Source: Lachnospiraceae bacterium (GTDB lineage Bacteria > Bacillota > Clostridia > Lachnospirales > Lachnospiraceae). Taken from it: a DNA stretch of 64,000 nt. Under the pieces are notes generated by a model. That model saw only the letters and a list, made by a program, of their open reading frames with translations. It made no database searches and was not told the DNA's origin. A program made the position numbers and the translations under genes. Location of the stretch: NCBI GenBank assembly GCA_009774375.1, contig VSNO01000001.1:1-64000 (forward strand). The letters run 5' to 3'. Positions 35,162 through 44,120 of this stretch are shown here, one piece after another. Every line of letters starts with the position of its first letter. The first letter of the stretch is position 1.

Positions 35162-35192
35162 ACCCGGGTGGAATGTTTCACCCGGGTTTTTT
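35162..35192 (+). terminator. Intrinsic terminator
   Basis: ACCCGGGTG (35162-35170) and CACCCGGGT (35179-35187), perfect nine-pair stem followed by T6. Confidence 0.92.
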
Positions 35193-35230
35193 GCACAAGC
35201 GTATATGAAGGAGATAGGAGGAATTGAACA

Positions 35231-36316
35231 GTGATTTCAAACCAGGTAATTCAGACAAGCATAGACGAGCTCAAGACCATCACGAAGATTGATCTGTGTG
35301 TGATCGATATGGAAGGAATTACGGTGGCAACAACATTTGACAACAGGAATGTGTCGCAGGAATTGGTAAGGAATTTTGTCACTTCGCCGGCCGACAGCCA
35401 GATCGTGGGTGGGTATCATATGTTGAAGATCCTTGAGGACGGTGATGTGCTCTATGTACTGATCGCTAAGGGGGCAGGCGCGGATGCTTATATGATCGGA
35501 AAAGTAGCGGTAAGCCAGATCCAGAATCTGGTGATCGCGTACAAGGAGCATTTTGACAAGAATAATTTCTTTCAGAACCTGCTGCTGGACAATCTGCTGC
35601 TTGTCGATATATATAACCGCGCGAAGAAGCTTCACATTGTATCTGAAGTGCCGCGCGTCGTGTATCTGATCGAATCCCAGAATGACAAGGATAACATTTC
35701 CATGGAGCTGTTAAAGAATATCTTTGAGGGACAGACCGGGTGCTATCTGACTGCTGTGGAACAGAAAAATATCATCCTGATCAAGGAGGTCGCTTCGCTG
35801 GATTCCTATGAGGAAGTCGAGCAGACCGCGCAGGTGATCGTGGATATGCTCAACGCGGAAGCCATGCTCATCACAAAAGTATCCTACGGAACGATAGTGC
35901 CGGAGCTCAAGGAAGTGTCAAAATCCTACAAGGAGGCGAAAATGGCGCGCGATGTGGGCATGATCTTTTATATGGAGAAGCCGATCAGCGCCTACAACAC
36001 TCTTGGAATAGGGCGTCTGATCTACCAGCTTCCGATCAATCTGTGCCGCATTTTCATGAAAGAGATCTTTGGGGATAACATTCCAGACGATCTGGATGAC
36101 GAGATCCTGACGACCGTGCAGAAGTTCTTTGACAATAACCTCAACGTGTCGGAGACTTCGAGGCAGCTCTATGTGCACAGGAATACACTGGTCTACAGGA
36201 TCGAGAAGCTGCATCAGTCCACCGGGCTCGACATCAGGAAGTTTGACGACGCGCTGACATTCAAGATCGCGCTGATGGTTGTAAATTATATGAAATATAT
36301 TGATTCATTGGAATAG
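35231..36316 (+). CDS. PucR/CdaR-type helix-turn-helix regulator
   Basis: 361 residues from GTG 35231, AGGAGG ten bases upstream. N-terminal ~130 residues resemble a sugar-diacid-recognition sensor (IDELKTITKIDLCVIDMEGITVATT), a middle GGDEF-like CdaR region, and the C-terminal PucR HTH: FFDNNLNVSETSRQLYVHRNTLVYRIEKL near 300-330. Located directly after the multi-sugar ATPase, as in other Lachnospiraceae, so it probably regulates carbohydrate uptake. Confidence 0.85.
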   Translation: MISNQVIQTSIDELKTITKIDLCVIDMEGITVATTFDNRNVSQELVRNFVTSPADSQIVGGYHMLKILEDGDVLYVLIAKGAGADAYMIGKVAVSQIQNLVIAYKEHFDKNNFFQNLLLDNLLLVDIYNRAKKLHIVSEVPRVVYLIESQNDKDNISMELLKNIFEGQTGCYLTAVEQKNIILIKEVASLDSYEEVEQTAQVIVDMLNAEAMLITKVSYGTIVPELKEVSKSYKEAKMARDVGMIFYMEKPISAYNTLGIGRLIYQLPINLCRIFMKEIFGDNIPDDLDDEILTTVQKFFDNNLNVSETSRQLYVHRNTLVYRIEKLHQSTGLDIRKFDDALTFKIALMVVNYMKYIDSLE

Positions 36317-36439
36317 CTGGGAAAGCAGTCTTATGATCGAGGGACAGAGTTGTTTTTTGGACAACACTGTCCCTTGTTTGCGTTTGGGAATTGTTATAAA
36401 TTTACTGTAAACTATGGAGGGAGGAATAACAAAAGAAAA

Positions 36440-38308
36440 ATGCAGAAGAAAAATGTCATGAGAACACCAATGGATTCAGACCAGGATTTTCACAAATTTC
36501 TGAAGCGGGTGCGCAGAGAGGAAAAGATCTATCTGGAACAGCTGGCAGAGGGGCTGATGACAGTCAGCCAGCTTGCGAGGATCGAGAAAGGGCAGCGTCC
36601 GATTCCCAAAAACATGAGGGACCGTCTGCTCGGGAGACTGGGAATTTCCAGTGATCTGTATGAAAATCTGCTCAATATCGAGGATTATGCGGCGTGGGTA
36701 CACCAGAGAAATATCCTGTACGCCATAGAGCGGCGCGATACGTTGGGAGCACAGGCGCTGATCGATGCATATGAAAAGGAGGCGCCTGTATATGACAGGA
36801 TAAAACAGCAGTTTTGTCTTGTGATGCGGGCGGAGGTGCTCAGACAGCAGGGAGCGGACCCGGGCAGGACAGCGGCCTGCTACGATGAAGCAGTGAGATG
36901 TACGGTTCCTGATATAGAGCATCTGTGCCTGGAGAAGAAGCTGTTATGTATTCAGGAGATCGATATGATCCTTGAATATGAATTTTATCATAAAGGTGAG
37001 GACTTTGCAGAAAAGTGCAGGGATCTGATGACATTTGTTGAGAATGCGGTCTATGATGATCTGTCAAAGGTAAAAGTCTATCCCAAGATCGCGTTCTATT
37101 ATCTGCGGGAAGTGTTGTCGAAGCGGGATGGCTGGAGTAAGGAGAACTGGAACGAGGGCCTGAAAGTCTGCAACCGGGCGGTTGAGCTGCTGCGTGATGC
37201 GGGAAGGGCTTTTTTCTTGTTGGAACTTTTGGAGATAAAGAGCAAAATATTGGAATGCATGAAGACAAAGACAGAGGATGAGAAGCTTCAGGCAGAGTAC
37301 GAGGAATGTACAGAACTGACAGCGCTGTTGAAAAAGCTTTCAGCAGAATGTGATGTACCGGCATACATGCAGGATTGTACCTATCTGTATCAACAACGGT
37401 GGGTGTTTTATATAGGGGATGTTCTGCGCATTCGCAGGGAAATGTATGGACTGACACAAAAGGAACTGAGCAAGGGAATCTGCTCGGTCAGAACATTGCG
37501 CAGGGCGGAGAAGAAAGAGGCCAATATGCAGCACGCACTTGTGAGTGCCCTGCTGAGAAAGCTCGGGCTGTCCAAGGAGTTTCAACGGGCGCGGATTGTG
37601 ACAAATGATCGTGAAGTGCTGAGACTAAAAAGAGAGATACTGGTTTGCCGCAATAACCGGAATTTTGAGCAATGCCGGAAACTATTCATTCAGATACGGG
37701 AAAAAATTTCACTGGATATTCCAGAAAACAGGCAATATTTAGCAGACCTGGAAGCTTCCCTGGACTGGAAAGAGGGAAAAATCTCGAAGGAGGAATTTGC
37801 GGCAAGGGAAGAGAAGGTATTAAGGTGCACATTGACCGCTAAGGATTTTTTTCGCGCTGATGAGATTTATTTGACGGAGATGGAAATGATGTGTATCCGC
37901 AAGAAAATACAGGGCGTTGACGAAGCTGAGAAAAGAAAATATATGGATTTTCTATTGCGCTATTTCAAACAGTGTGAAGAAAAAGATGAATTATCAGATT
38001 GTGTTTCTATGTATGAATATGCAATGATTTGTGTTGCGAATGAATTAGGAAATATAGGGGAACATCAATCTGCGATAAACTTAGATAAAAAAGTCTTACA
38101 AGAAGACTTAAGAAGCAAGAGAGTCTGGGTAGTTGGTAATATGCTCTATGATTATTTGTGGAATCAGAAAGAGCAAGGTACAAAAGGTGGCGAAAGGATT
38201 AATAAAGAAAAAATGACTGAGCAATTAAAACAGTGCATTTTACTCAGCCATTTTTGTAAACAAACATTCTACGAGAAGTTTTTTGGTGATAAATTGTATC
38301 AGTCGTAA
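36440..38308 (+). CDS. Large regulator with two HTH domains and helical repeats (RRNPP-like candidate)
   Basis: 622 residues from ATG 36440; GGGAGGA lies ~15 bases upstream, and ATG 36458 or 36470 are alternatives. An XRE-type HTH at about 16-70 (DFHKFLKRVRREEKIYLEQLAEGL, then SQLARIEKGQRPIPK) is followed by ~245 residues of helices rich in Tyr/Leu/Glu that resemble TPR units. A second HTH-like domain lies at about 321-380 (VLRIRREMYGLTQKELSKGI, then VRTLRRAEKKE), followed by ~240 more helical residues. XRE plus TPR is the layout of peptide-sensing RRNPP proteins. Two HTHs in one chain is unusual. The convergent secreted-peptide gene at its 3' end strengthens the reading. Not part of a known subfamily that I recognise. 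Confidence 0.7.
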   Translation: MQKKNVMRTPMDSDQDFHKFLKRVRREEKIYLEQLAEGLMTVSQLARIEKGQRPIPKNMRDRLLGRLGISSDLYENLLNIEDYAAWVHQRNILYAIERRDTLGAQALIDAYEKEAPVYDRIKQQFCLVMRAEVLRQQGADPGRTAACYDEAVRCTVPDIEHLCLEKKLLCIQEIDMILEYEFYHKGEDFAEKCRDLMTFVENAVYDDLSKVKVYPKIAFYYLREVLSKRDGWSKENWNEGLKVCNRAVELLRDAGRAFFLLELLEIKSKILECMKTKTEDEKLQAEYEECTELTALLKKLSAECDVPAYMQDCTYLYQQRWVFYIGDVLRIRREMYGLTQKELSKGICSVRTLRRAEKKEANMQHALVSALLRKLGLSKEFQRARIVTNDREVLRLKREILVCRNNRNFEQCRKLFIQIREKISLDIPENRQYLADLEASLDWKEGKISKEEFAAREEKVLRCTLTAKDFFRADEIYLTEMEMMCIRKKIQGVDEAEKRKYMDFLLRYFKQCEEKDELSDCVSMYEYAMICVANELGNIGEHQSAINLDKKVLQEDLRSKRVWVVGNMLYDYLWNQKEQGTKGGERINKEKMTEQLKQCILLSHFCKQTFYEKFFGDKLYQS

Positions 38309-38469
38309 TTTTCATCAATATCAGGCAGATCACTGCAGGGAGCAGCACCGCCCTCCTCAGAGTAGGAACCAGTATTTCCGTCGGTATTGACAGCAATAAG
38401 GGCACCATTTTGTACAATGACAACAAGAGCGAGCATCATCAGAATTTTTTTGAAAGTAGAATTTTTCAT
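38299..38469 (-). CDS. 56-residue secreted peptide precursor (candidate signal peptide/pheromone)
   Basis: Starts at ATG 38469 after GGAGG (nine-base spacing) and ends at 38299, overlapping the 3' end of the regulator gene by ten bases. N-terminus MKNSTFKKILMMLALVV is a clear signal peptide: basic residues, then a hydrophobic core ending about residue 26. The remaining ~30 residues are acidic and glycine-rich with a single Cys (GGAAPCSDLP near 40-49) and end IDENYD. Size, export signal and position beside an XRE-TPR regulator match precursors of Phr/PapR-like peptides. The mature active peptide cannot be told from sequence. Confidence 0.65.
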   Translation of the reverse strand: MKNSTFKKILMMLALVVIVQNGALIAVNTDGNTGSYSEEGGAAPCSDLPDIDENYD

Positions 38470-38518
38470 TTGTAAAAGCCTCCAATTTTAATAAATTTGT
38501 AAGATTTCTTTGGGATGT

Positions 38519-38541
38519 GACTGCGCTGTAGAAGCGCAGTC
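38519..38541 (-). other. Hairpin in the leader of the peptide gene
   Basis: GACTGCGCT and AGCGCAGTC form a perfect nine-pair stem about 50 bases before the peptide start codon, between promoter and ribosome site. No T run follows on the coding strand, so it may stabilise or control the mRNA. Confidence 0.55.
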
Positions 38542-38596
38542 TGAAAACTTAGGTTTTGTCTGTAACTATGAGGAATGAAATAGTTAAGATATTATT

Positions 38597-38625
38597 ACTG
38601 TAAGCACATTTGGCGTGTTTTTCAA
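38597..38625 (-). promoter_or_regulatory. Promoter of the peptide gene
   Basis: On the minus strand TTGAAA (38625-38620), 17 bp, TACAGT (38602-38597), about 130 bases before the peptide start codon. Confidence 0.6.
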
Positions 38626-38642
38626 GAGACAGAATTGGCCAA

Positions 38643-38686
38643 TGACGATTTTTGTCTATTTTGACAAAATCCTTGTTTTATCGTCA
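38643..38686. promoter_or_regulatory. Nested dyad upstream of the peptide promoter (operator candidate)
   Basis: Outer arms TGACGAT (38643-38649) and ATCGTCA (38680-38686) enclose an inner dyad ATTTTTGTC/GACAAAAT (38648-38670). It lies about 20 bases upstream of the peptide -35, where an activator of the RRNPP kind would bind. TTTTGTCTG recurs near 38554 and AATCTGTCTAAAATCG follows at 38691. Confidence 0.5.
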
Positions 38687-38803
38687 AAAAAATCTGTCTA
38701 AAATCGTTTCAACTGTTTTCGGATATTAACAGAACCGGGTTCTGATATGGATGATGACAGTGTTACTGTCGGCTGTAAATCGGCTGTAAATTCGCTTTTT
38801 TAC

Positions 38804-38833
38804 TTGACAAGTGAGAAGCGTGAAGTTTATACT
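38804..38833 (+). promoter_or_regulatory. Promoter of the T-box/ileS transcript
   Basis: TTGACA (38804-38809), 18 bp, TATACT (38828-38833). Confidence 0.72.
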
Positions 38834-38849
38834 AATACTATATTTTTAT

Positions 38850-39317
38850 GATTTCAAAGACGATGACGGAGACAGTACACAGGGTCAGAAAGTTACAGAG
38901 AGCTGGTAGGGCGTACTGGAAGGACATATTTTGTCAGTTATGCGTCGTGATCCGTGAGATTTGTGTAAGGCAATGCAAAATGCCCGATCTCACGTGAAGG
39001 GCGTATGGACAGCAGGGATGGTCTTTCGGGTATGTCCAGGGTGGGAGCCGGCGCGAGTATGGGCTTGTCGAAGATCACTCCTGAGTTGCAGGCTGAAAGG
39101 TTCTGGCGGTCATGATGGGGGAGCAGATGGTTTGATCCTGATCTTATGCGCTGCAGGGCAGAGTAGGTGCTGACGCATTTCCCGGCGTTAGAGGGAGCGT
39201 GTATAAAAGTCTTTTGATGTCTGCATTGCAGGGTGCTGATCAAGACGGAGTACGCTGTAATTAGGTGGTATAACGATCGTAAGGCTCTCGTCCTATTTAC
39301 AGGATGAGAGCCTTTTA
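38850..39317 (+). promoter_or_regulatory. T-box riboswitch controlling ileS
   Basis: A ~460-base leader ends in the T-box pattern: TTAGGTGGTATAACGATC (39261-39278), the tRNA-end-binding antiterminator sequence, overlaps a terminator made of GGCTCTCGTCC (39283-39293) with AGGATGAGAGCC (39301-39312) and TTTT. The 5' part has an AGTA bulge (about 38874) and AGAGAG (about 38896), usual in Stem I. A possible Ile specifier ATC followed by A is at 39074-39076. Uncharged tRNA-Ile would favour readthrough into ileS. The leader is longer than most T-boxes. Confidence 0.85.
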
Positions 39318-39320
39318 TGC

Positions 39321-39451
39321 ACACGGACACCCAGAGGAAGAATGTCAGCATGCGCTGACGGGTGTCCGGCGCGCGAGTAGGAGAAGATGGTTCTTCCCTA
39401 CTCGATTGCGCAGACCCGTGCAGAGGAAATATGCCGCCAGTGCGGCGCACG
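39321..39451 (+). other. Three extra hairpins between the T-box terminator and ileS
   Basis: After the T-box terminator come GGACACCC/GGGTGTCC enclosing GTCAGC-atgc-GCTGAC (about 39323-39367), CGAGTAGG.../...CCTACTCG (about 39374-39404), and CCCGTGC/GCACGGG enclosing GCCGC/GCGGC (about 39413-39451). The stretch has no required coding function, since the ileS start at 39498 has a good ribosome site. It may shape mRNA stability or be a second control element. Confidence 0.55.
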
Positions 39452-39497
39452 GGTCGCGCGGCGGGACCGCGGTAAAGATGAACGGAGGGAGAAGAAA

Positions 39498-42400
39498 ATG
39501 TATAATAAGGTAGACACAAACCTGAACTTTGTGGACAGAGAAAAGAATGTTGAGAAGTTCTGGAAGGACAACGATATTTTCCGAAAGAGTATGGACAGCC
39601 GTAAGGAGGGCGAGACTTACACTTTCTATGATGGACCGCCGACTGCAAACGGCAAGCCGCATATCGGGCATGTGCTGACGCGTGTCATCAAGGATATGAT
39701 TCCGCGCTACAGGACCATGAAGGGGTATATGGTTCCCAGGAAGGCGGGCTGGGATACGCATGGACTTCCCGTCGAGCTTGAAGTCGAGAAGCTTCTGGGT
39801 CTGAACGGCAAGGAGCAGATCGAAGAGTACGGCATGGAGCCTTTTATTAAAAAGTGCAAGGAATCCGTGTGGAAGTACAAGGGAATGTGGGAAGATTTCT
39901 CAGGAACAGTCGGTTTCTGGGCGGATATGGATGATCCCTACGTCACGTATCACGATGATTTTATCGAGTCCGAGTGGTGGGCGCTGAAAGAGATCTGGAA
40001 TAAAAAGCTTCTGTACAAGGGTTTTAAGATCGTGCCTTACTGTCCGAGATGCGGGACGCCGCTGTCCTCGCAGGAGGTCGCACAGGGCTATAAGACGGTC
40101 AAGGAGCGCTCTGCAGTGGTCCGTTTCAAGGTAGTCGGTGAGGACGCGTATTTTCTTGCGTGGACGACAACGCCGTGGACACTGCCGTCAAACGTGGCGC
40201 TCTGTGTCAATCCGGATGAGACATACTGTAAGGTGAAGGCTACCGACGGTTATACGTATTATATGGCGGAGGCGCTTTTGGATAAGGTGCTCGGGAAATT
40301 GGCCGAAAATGAGGGTGACAGGGCATACGAGGTGCTGGAGACCTACAAGGGGACGGATCTGGAGCGCAAAGCGTATGAGCCGCTGTTTGACTTTGCGGCG
40401 GGCATCATCGAGAAGCAGCACAAAAAGGCGCATTTTATCACGTGCGACAACTATGTCACGATGACGGACGGTACTGGTATCGTACACATTGCGCCGGCGT
40501 TTGGTGAGGACGACGCCAATGTCGGCAGAAAGTATGAATTGCCGTTCGTACAGCTTGTGAACGGCAAGGGCGAGATGACGGAGGAGACGTCCTACGCGGG
40601 TGTGTTTGTGAAGAAGGCGGATCCGATGATTTTAAAGGATCTGGAGGAGAAGGGACTTCTGTTTGACGCGCCGAAATTCGAGCACGAGTATCCGCACTGC
40701 TGGCGCTGTGACACACCGCTGATCTATTATGCGCGCGAGTCGTGGTTCATCAGGATGACGGCCGTGAAGGACGACCTGGTAAGAAATAATAATACAGTGA
40801 ATTGGATCCCGGAATCCATCGGCAAGGGGCGTTTCGGGGACTGGCTTGAAAATATCCAGGACTGGGGAATCTCGCGCAATCGTTACTGGGGCACGCCGCT
40901 GAATGTGTGGGAGTGCGAGTGCGGCCATCAGGAGTGCATCGGCAGCAGGCAGGAGCTTGCGGACAGAAGCGGAGATCCTGATGCCGCAAAGGTTGAGCTG
41001 CACAGACCGTATATTGATGAGGTGACTTTCAAATGCCCTGACTGCGGCAGAGAGATGCACAGGGTTCCGGAGGTGATCGACTGCTGGTTCGACTCCGGTG
41101 CGATGCCGTTTGCGCAGCACCATTATCCATTTGAAAATAAGGACCTGTTTGAGCAGCAGTTCCCGGCGCAGTTCATCTCGGAGGCGGTGGATCAGACGCG
41201 CGGCTGGTTCTATTCACTGATGGCGGAATCCACACTATTGTTTAACAAAGCGCCATATGAAAATGTCATCGTACTTGGCCATGTGCAGGACGAGAATGGA
41301 CAGAAGATGTCCAAGTCAAAGGGCAATGCGGTCGACCCGTTTGAAGCGCTGGAAACCTACGGCGCCGATGCGATCCGCTGGTATTTCTATGTCAATTCCG
41401 CGCCCTGGCTTCCGAACCGTTTTCACGGAAAGGCGGTGCAGGAAGGACAGCGCAAGTTTATGGGGACACTGTGGAATACCTACGCATTTTTGGTGCTCTA
41501 TGCAAACATCGATGAATTTGATGCGACGAAATACACGCTGGAGTACGACAAGCTTCCGGTGATGGATAAGTGGCTTTTGTCAAAGCTCAACACAGTGGTC
41601 GGTGAAGTGGACAGCAATCTGGAGAATTACAGGATCCCCGAGGCGGCGCGGGCGCTGCAGGAGTTCGTTGACGAGATGAGCAACTGGTATGTGAGGCGCA
41701 GCCGTGAACGTTTCTGGGCAAAGGGCATGGAGCAGGATAAGATCAATGCCTACATGACACTCTACACCGCGCTTGTGACGATCTCAAAGGCGGCGGCACC
41801 CATGATCCCGTTTATGACAGAAGAGATCTATAGGAACCTCGTGTGCAGTATCGATCCGTCCGCGCCGGAGAGCATTCATCTGTGTGATTTCCCGGCAGTC
41901 GATGAAAAGTACATCGACAGGCAGCTCGAGGCAGATATGGAGGCAGTCCTGAAGACGGTTGTCATGGGGCGTGCCTGCAGAAATACGGCAAACATCAAGA
42001 ACAGGCAGCCGGTCAGCACCATGTTCATCAAGGCGCCGTTCACACTGGGGGCATTTTATCAGGAGATCATCGAGGATGAGCTGAATGTCAAGAAGGTCGT
42101 ATTTACAGATGATGTCAGGGAGTTTACGACATACACGTTCAAGCCGCAGCTAAAGACGGTGGGGCCAAAGTACGGAAAACAGTTGGGAGGCATCAGGGAA
42201 AAACTTTCCTCGATCGATGGCAATGCGGCGATGGATGAGCTGAAAGCGAACGGTTTTATCGCCTTTGATGTAAATGGCACGGAGGTCAGGCTCGCAGAGG
42301 AAGATCTGCTGATCGACATCTCACAGAAGGAAAGGTATGTGACGGAGGCGGACAACACGGTCACGGTCGTACTCGATACCAATCTGACAGAGGAACTTGT

Positions 42401-42665
42401 GGAGGAGGGCTTTGTCTACGAGGTCATCAGCAAGGTGCAGACCATGCGCAAGGATTCCGGTTTTGAGGTCATGGATCATATCAAAGTGTATATCAGCGGA
42501 AACGACAGGGTTGCAGATGTGGTCAGGAAGAACGAGCCGGCGATCGGCGGCAAGGTTCTGGCAGACGCGTTCGTCTATGATGCAGGCGGTTTTCCGAACG
42601 CTAAGGAATGGAATATCAATGGAGAGAATGTGACAGTCGGTGTTGAGATCGTTCAGAAACATTAG
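39498..42665 (+). CDS. ileS: Isoleucyl-tRNA synthetase
   Basis: 1055 residues from ATG 39498 (GGAGGGAGAAG before it; the longer frame from 39387 has no site and crosses structured leader). Class I motifs GPPTANGKPHIGHV (HIGH) near 48 and KMSKSKGNAVDPF (KMSKS) near 603, editing domain with TTTPWTLPSN near 221, YARESWFIRM near 411, and an anticodon-binding C-terminal part. A length near 1050 and the form of the HIGH region suggest the type 2 (eukaryote-like) IleRS, which is often less sensitive to mupirocin (family knowledge, not tested). Charges tRNA-Ile; controlled by the upstream T-box. Confidence 0.96.
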   Translation: MYNKVDTNLNFVDREKNVEKFWKDNDIFRKSMDSRKEGETYTFYDGPPTANGKPHIGHVLTRVIKDMIPRYRTMKGYMVPRKAGWDTHGLPVELEVEKLLGLNGKEQIEEYGMEPFIKKCKESVWKYKGMWEDFSGTVGFWADMDDPYVTYHDDFIESEWWALKEIWNKKLLYKGFKIVPYCPRCGTPLSSQEVAQGYKTVKERSAVVRFKVVGEDAYFLAWTTTPWTLPSNVALCVNPDETYCKVKATDGYTYYMAEALLDKVLGKLAENEGDRAYEVLETYKGTDLERKAYEPLFDFAAGIIEKQHKKAHFITCDNYVTMTDGTGIVHIAPAFGEDDANVGRKYELPFVQLVNGKGEMTEETSYAGVFVKKADPMILKDLEEKGLLFDAPKFEHEYPHCWRCDTPLIYYARESWFIRMTAVKDDLVRNNNTVNWIPESIGKGRFGDWLENIQDWGISRNRYWGTPLNVWECECGHQECIGSRQELADRSGDPDAAKVELHRPYIDEVTFKCPDCGREMHRVPEVIDCWFDSGAMPFAQHHYPFENKDLFEQQFPAQFISEAVDQTRGWFYSLMAESTLLFNKAPYENVIVLGHVQDENGQKMSKSKGNAVDPFEALETYGADAIRWYFYVNSAPWLPNRFHGKAVQEGQRKFMGTLWNTYAFLVLYANIDEFDATKYTLEYDKLPVMDKWLLSKLNTVVGEVDSNLENYRIPEAARALQEFVDEMSNWYVRRSRERFWAKGMEQDKINAYMTLYTALVTISKAAAPMIPFMTEEIYRNLVCSIDPSAPESIHLCDFPAVDEKYIDRQLEADMEAVLKTVVMGRACRNTANIKNRQPVSTMFIKAPFTLGAFYQEIIEDELNVKKVVFTDDVREFTTYTFKPQLKTVGPKYGKQLGGIREKLSSIDGNAAMDELKANGFIAFDVNGTEVRLAEEDLLIDISQKERYVTEADNTVTVVLDTNLTEELVEEGFVYEVISKVQTMRKDSGFEVMDHIKVYISGNDRVADVVRKNEPAIGGKVLADAFVYDAGGFPNAKEWNINGENVTVGVEIVQKH

Positions 42666-42734
42666 GAGCTGTCAGGAAGCGTCAGCTATTGAAAGGACAA
42701 ATCTGCGGTTGTTTAAAGGAGAGAATATATTGAT

Positions 42735-43799
42735 ATGAGGAAAAGAGGCAGGCTTTTGAAGATTATTTTGATCGTGGTTGGCGTGTTGGCAGTCGTTTTT
42801 GTTGCTGCCTCTTTTGCCTTGATCAATCATTATATGAAGCAGTACTTTAACAGGAGTGAGAAAAAGAAGTATTCCGAATATATGCGGTGGGAGGACTATG
42901 AGGATCTCGACAGGGAGACAGTGACGTTTCCTTCCGGCAAGGAGACTCTGACAGGGTATATCTATGGAAAGGATAACCTGTCGAAAGGGCTGGTGGTGAT
43001 CTCCCATGGGCTTGGATCGGACTCGGAAGGTTATATCGCAGAGACAAAATATTTTGTCGACAGCGGATTTATGGTATTTGCATACGATAATACGGGAAGC
43101 GGCGCCTCGACGGGAGAAAGCTGTATCGGTCTTGTACAGTCGGTGATCGATCTGGACAGCGCACTGGATTATGTGGAGCAGAACCCTGTGTTTGGCGGGC
43201 TTCCGATCTGCCTGTACGGACACAGCTGGGGTGGCTTTGCGACGACTGCCATCCTGAATTATGACCATGATATCATTGCCGTTGCCAGCCTTGCAGGATA
43301 CAATGACAGTCTGGAGGAGATGACTTATGTAGGCAAAAGCCTGTTGGGGTCGTTTGTGTATGTGGAGAAACCGTTTATCTGGCTGACATTGCGTGCGACG
43401 TTTGGCGATCAGATGAACCTTACCGCGACAAACGGAATCAATCGCGCGAAACATACGGCAGTGATGATCATCCAGGGCGATCTGGATGACTTTGTCGGTT
43501 TTGATGGGCCCTGTATCTATGCCAACCGGGATAAGGTGACAAGGGACGATGTGGAGTTTGTGCTGCTTGAGGGCAGGGATCACAATAATCTGATGATGGA
43601 CCGCAGTCCGGAACGTCTGGCGTACATGGAAGCGTTAAATGAGGAATACGATCACATTTTGGAGCAGTATCAGGACGAAGTGCCGGATGAGGTGAAAAAG
43701 GAGTGGAGCGAAACCATTGACAAGGAGCTGACATCACGGCTTGACGAGGAATTGTTTGAGAGGATCGTTGATTTTTATATGGAAGCGATCGGTAAGTGA
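42735..43799 (+). CDS. Membrane-anchored alpha/beta hydrolase
   Basis: 354 residues. An N-terminal helix LKIILIVVGVLAVVFVAASFALI (about 8-30) anchors it, catalytic domain outside. HGLGSDSEGYIAETKYFVDSG near 90 (oxyanion region), YDNTGSGASTGE, nucleophile elbow YGHSWGGFA near 162, acid D in GDLDDFVG near 248, and catalytic His in EGRDHNNL near 280. Resembles BAAT/serine-peptidase-like hydrolases (FrsA or Yju-type). Substrate unknown. GGAGAG ten or so bases before ATG 42735. Confidence 0.85.
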   Translation: MRKRGRLLKIILIVVGVLAVVFVAASFALINHYMKQYFNRSEKKKYSEYMRWEDYEDLDRETVTFPSGKETLTGYIYGKDNLSKGLVVISHGLGSDSEGYIAETKYFVDSGFMVFAYDNTGSGASTGESCIGLVQSVIDLDSALDYVEQNPVFGGLPICLYGHSWGGFATTAILNYDHDIIAVASLAGYNDSLEEMTYVGKSLLGSFVYVEKPFIWLTLRATFGDQMNLTATNGINRAKHTAVMIIQGDLDDFVGFDGPCIYANRDKVTRDDVEFVLLEGRDHNNLMMDRSPERLAYMEALNEEYDHILEQYQDEVPDEVKKEWSETIDKELTSRLDEELFERIVDFYMEAIGK

Positions 43800-43859
43800 C
43801 CAGCCGATCCGGAATGAGATCGGCAGGCTGCTTAAAAAGTACAATATTAACATGGAAGC

Positions 43860-43997
43860 CAGTTTGAAAGTCCGTTTAAGAGGATATACTTTGTAAAAGA
43901 CGATGTTCTGTGTCCGATGCAGATTGTAGTCACAAAAGAACTGAACCCACAGGAACACATGTGGCTGACTGCATTGTCAGATGGAATGCAGAAATAG
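43860..43997 (+). pseudogene. C-terminal remnant of a Rpn/PD-(D/E)XK nuclease-family transposase-like gene
   Basis: An open stretch without start codon reads FKRIYFVKDDVLCPMQIVV, then TKELNPQEHMWLTALSDGMQ and a stop. A P-x-Q-I-V-V-T-K-x-L...H-x-W-L-T-A-L core is what I recall of Rpn-type/PD-(D/E)XK transposase-like proteins that are widespread in gut Clostridia. A stop lies immediately upstream. It occupies the gap between the hydrolase gene and the tRNA and seems to be a decayed remnant. Confidence 0.45.
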
Positions 43998-44071
43998 CAG
44001 CTAAAAGACCTGCTATTCACAAAACGACGTAGAAAGAATGACCCGAACAGCATTTCTGCCAAAAAATAAAA

Positions 44072-44105
44072 AATCCCGGAACCCTTACAATTCCAAGGAT
44101 TCCGG
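44072..44105 (-). terminator. Terminator of the tRNA-Pro transcript
   Basis: On the minus strand CCGGAATCCTT pairs with AAGGGTTCCGG and is followed by ATTTTTT. Confidence 0.75.
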
Positions 44106-44120
44106 CGCCCCTGCCAAGAG

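Noticed and set aside
36350..36439. Upstream extension of the dual-HTH regulator to ATG 36350
   Set aside because: No ribosome site and hydrophobic, non-homologous residues; ATG 36440 lies after GGGAGGA.
38938..39648. 236-codon minus-strand frame across the T-box and ileS start
   Set aside because: Covers a structured regulatory RNA and antisense ileS; no coding features.
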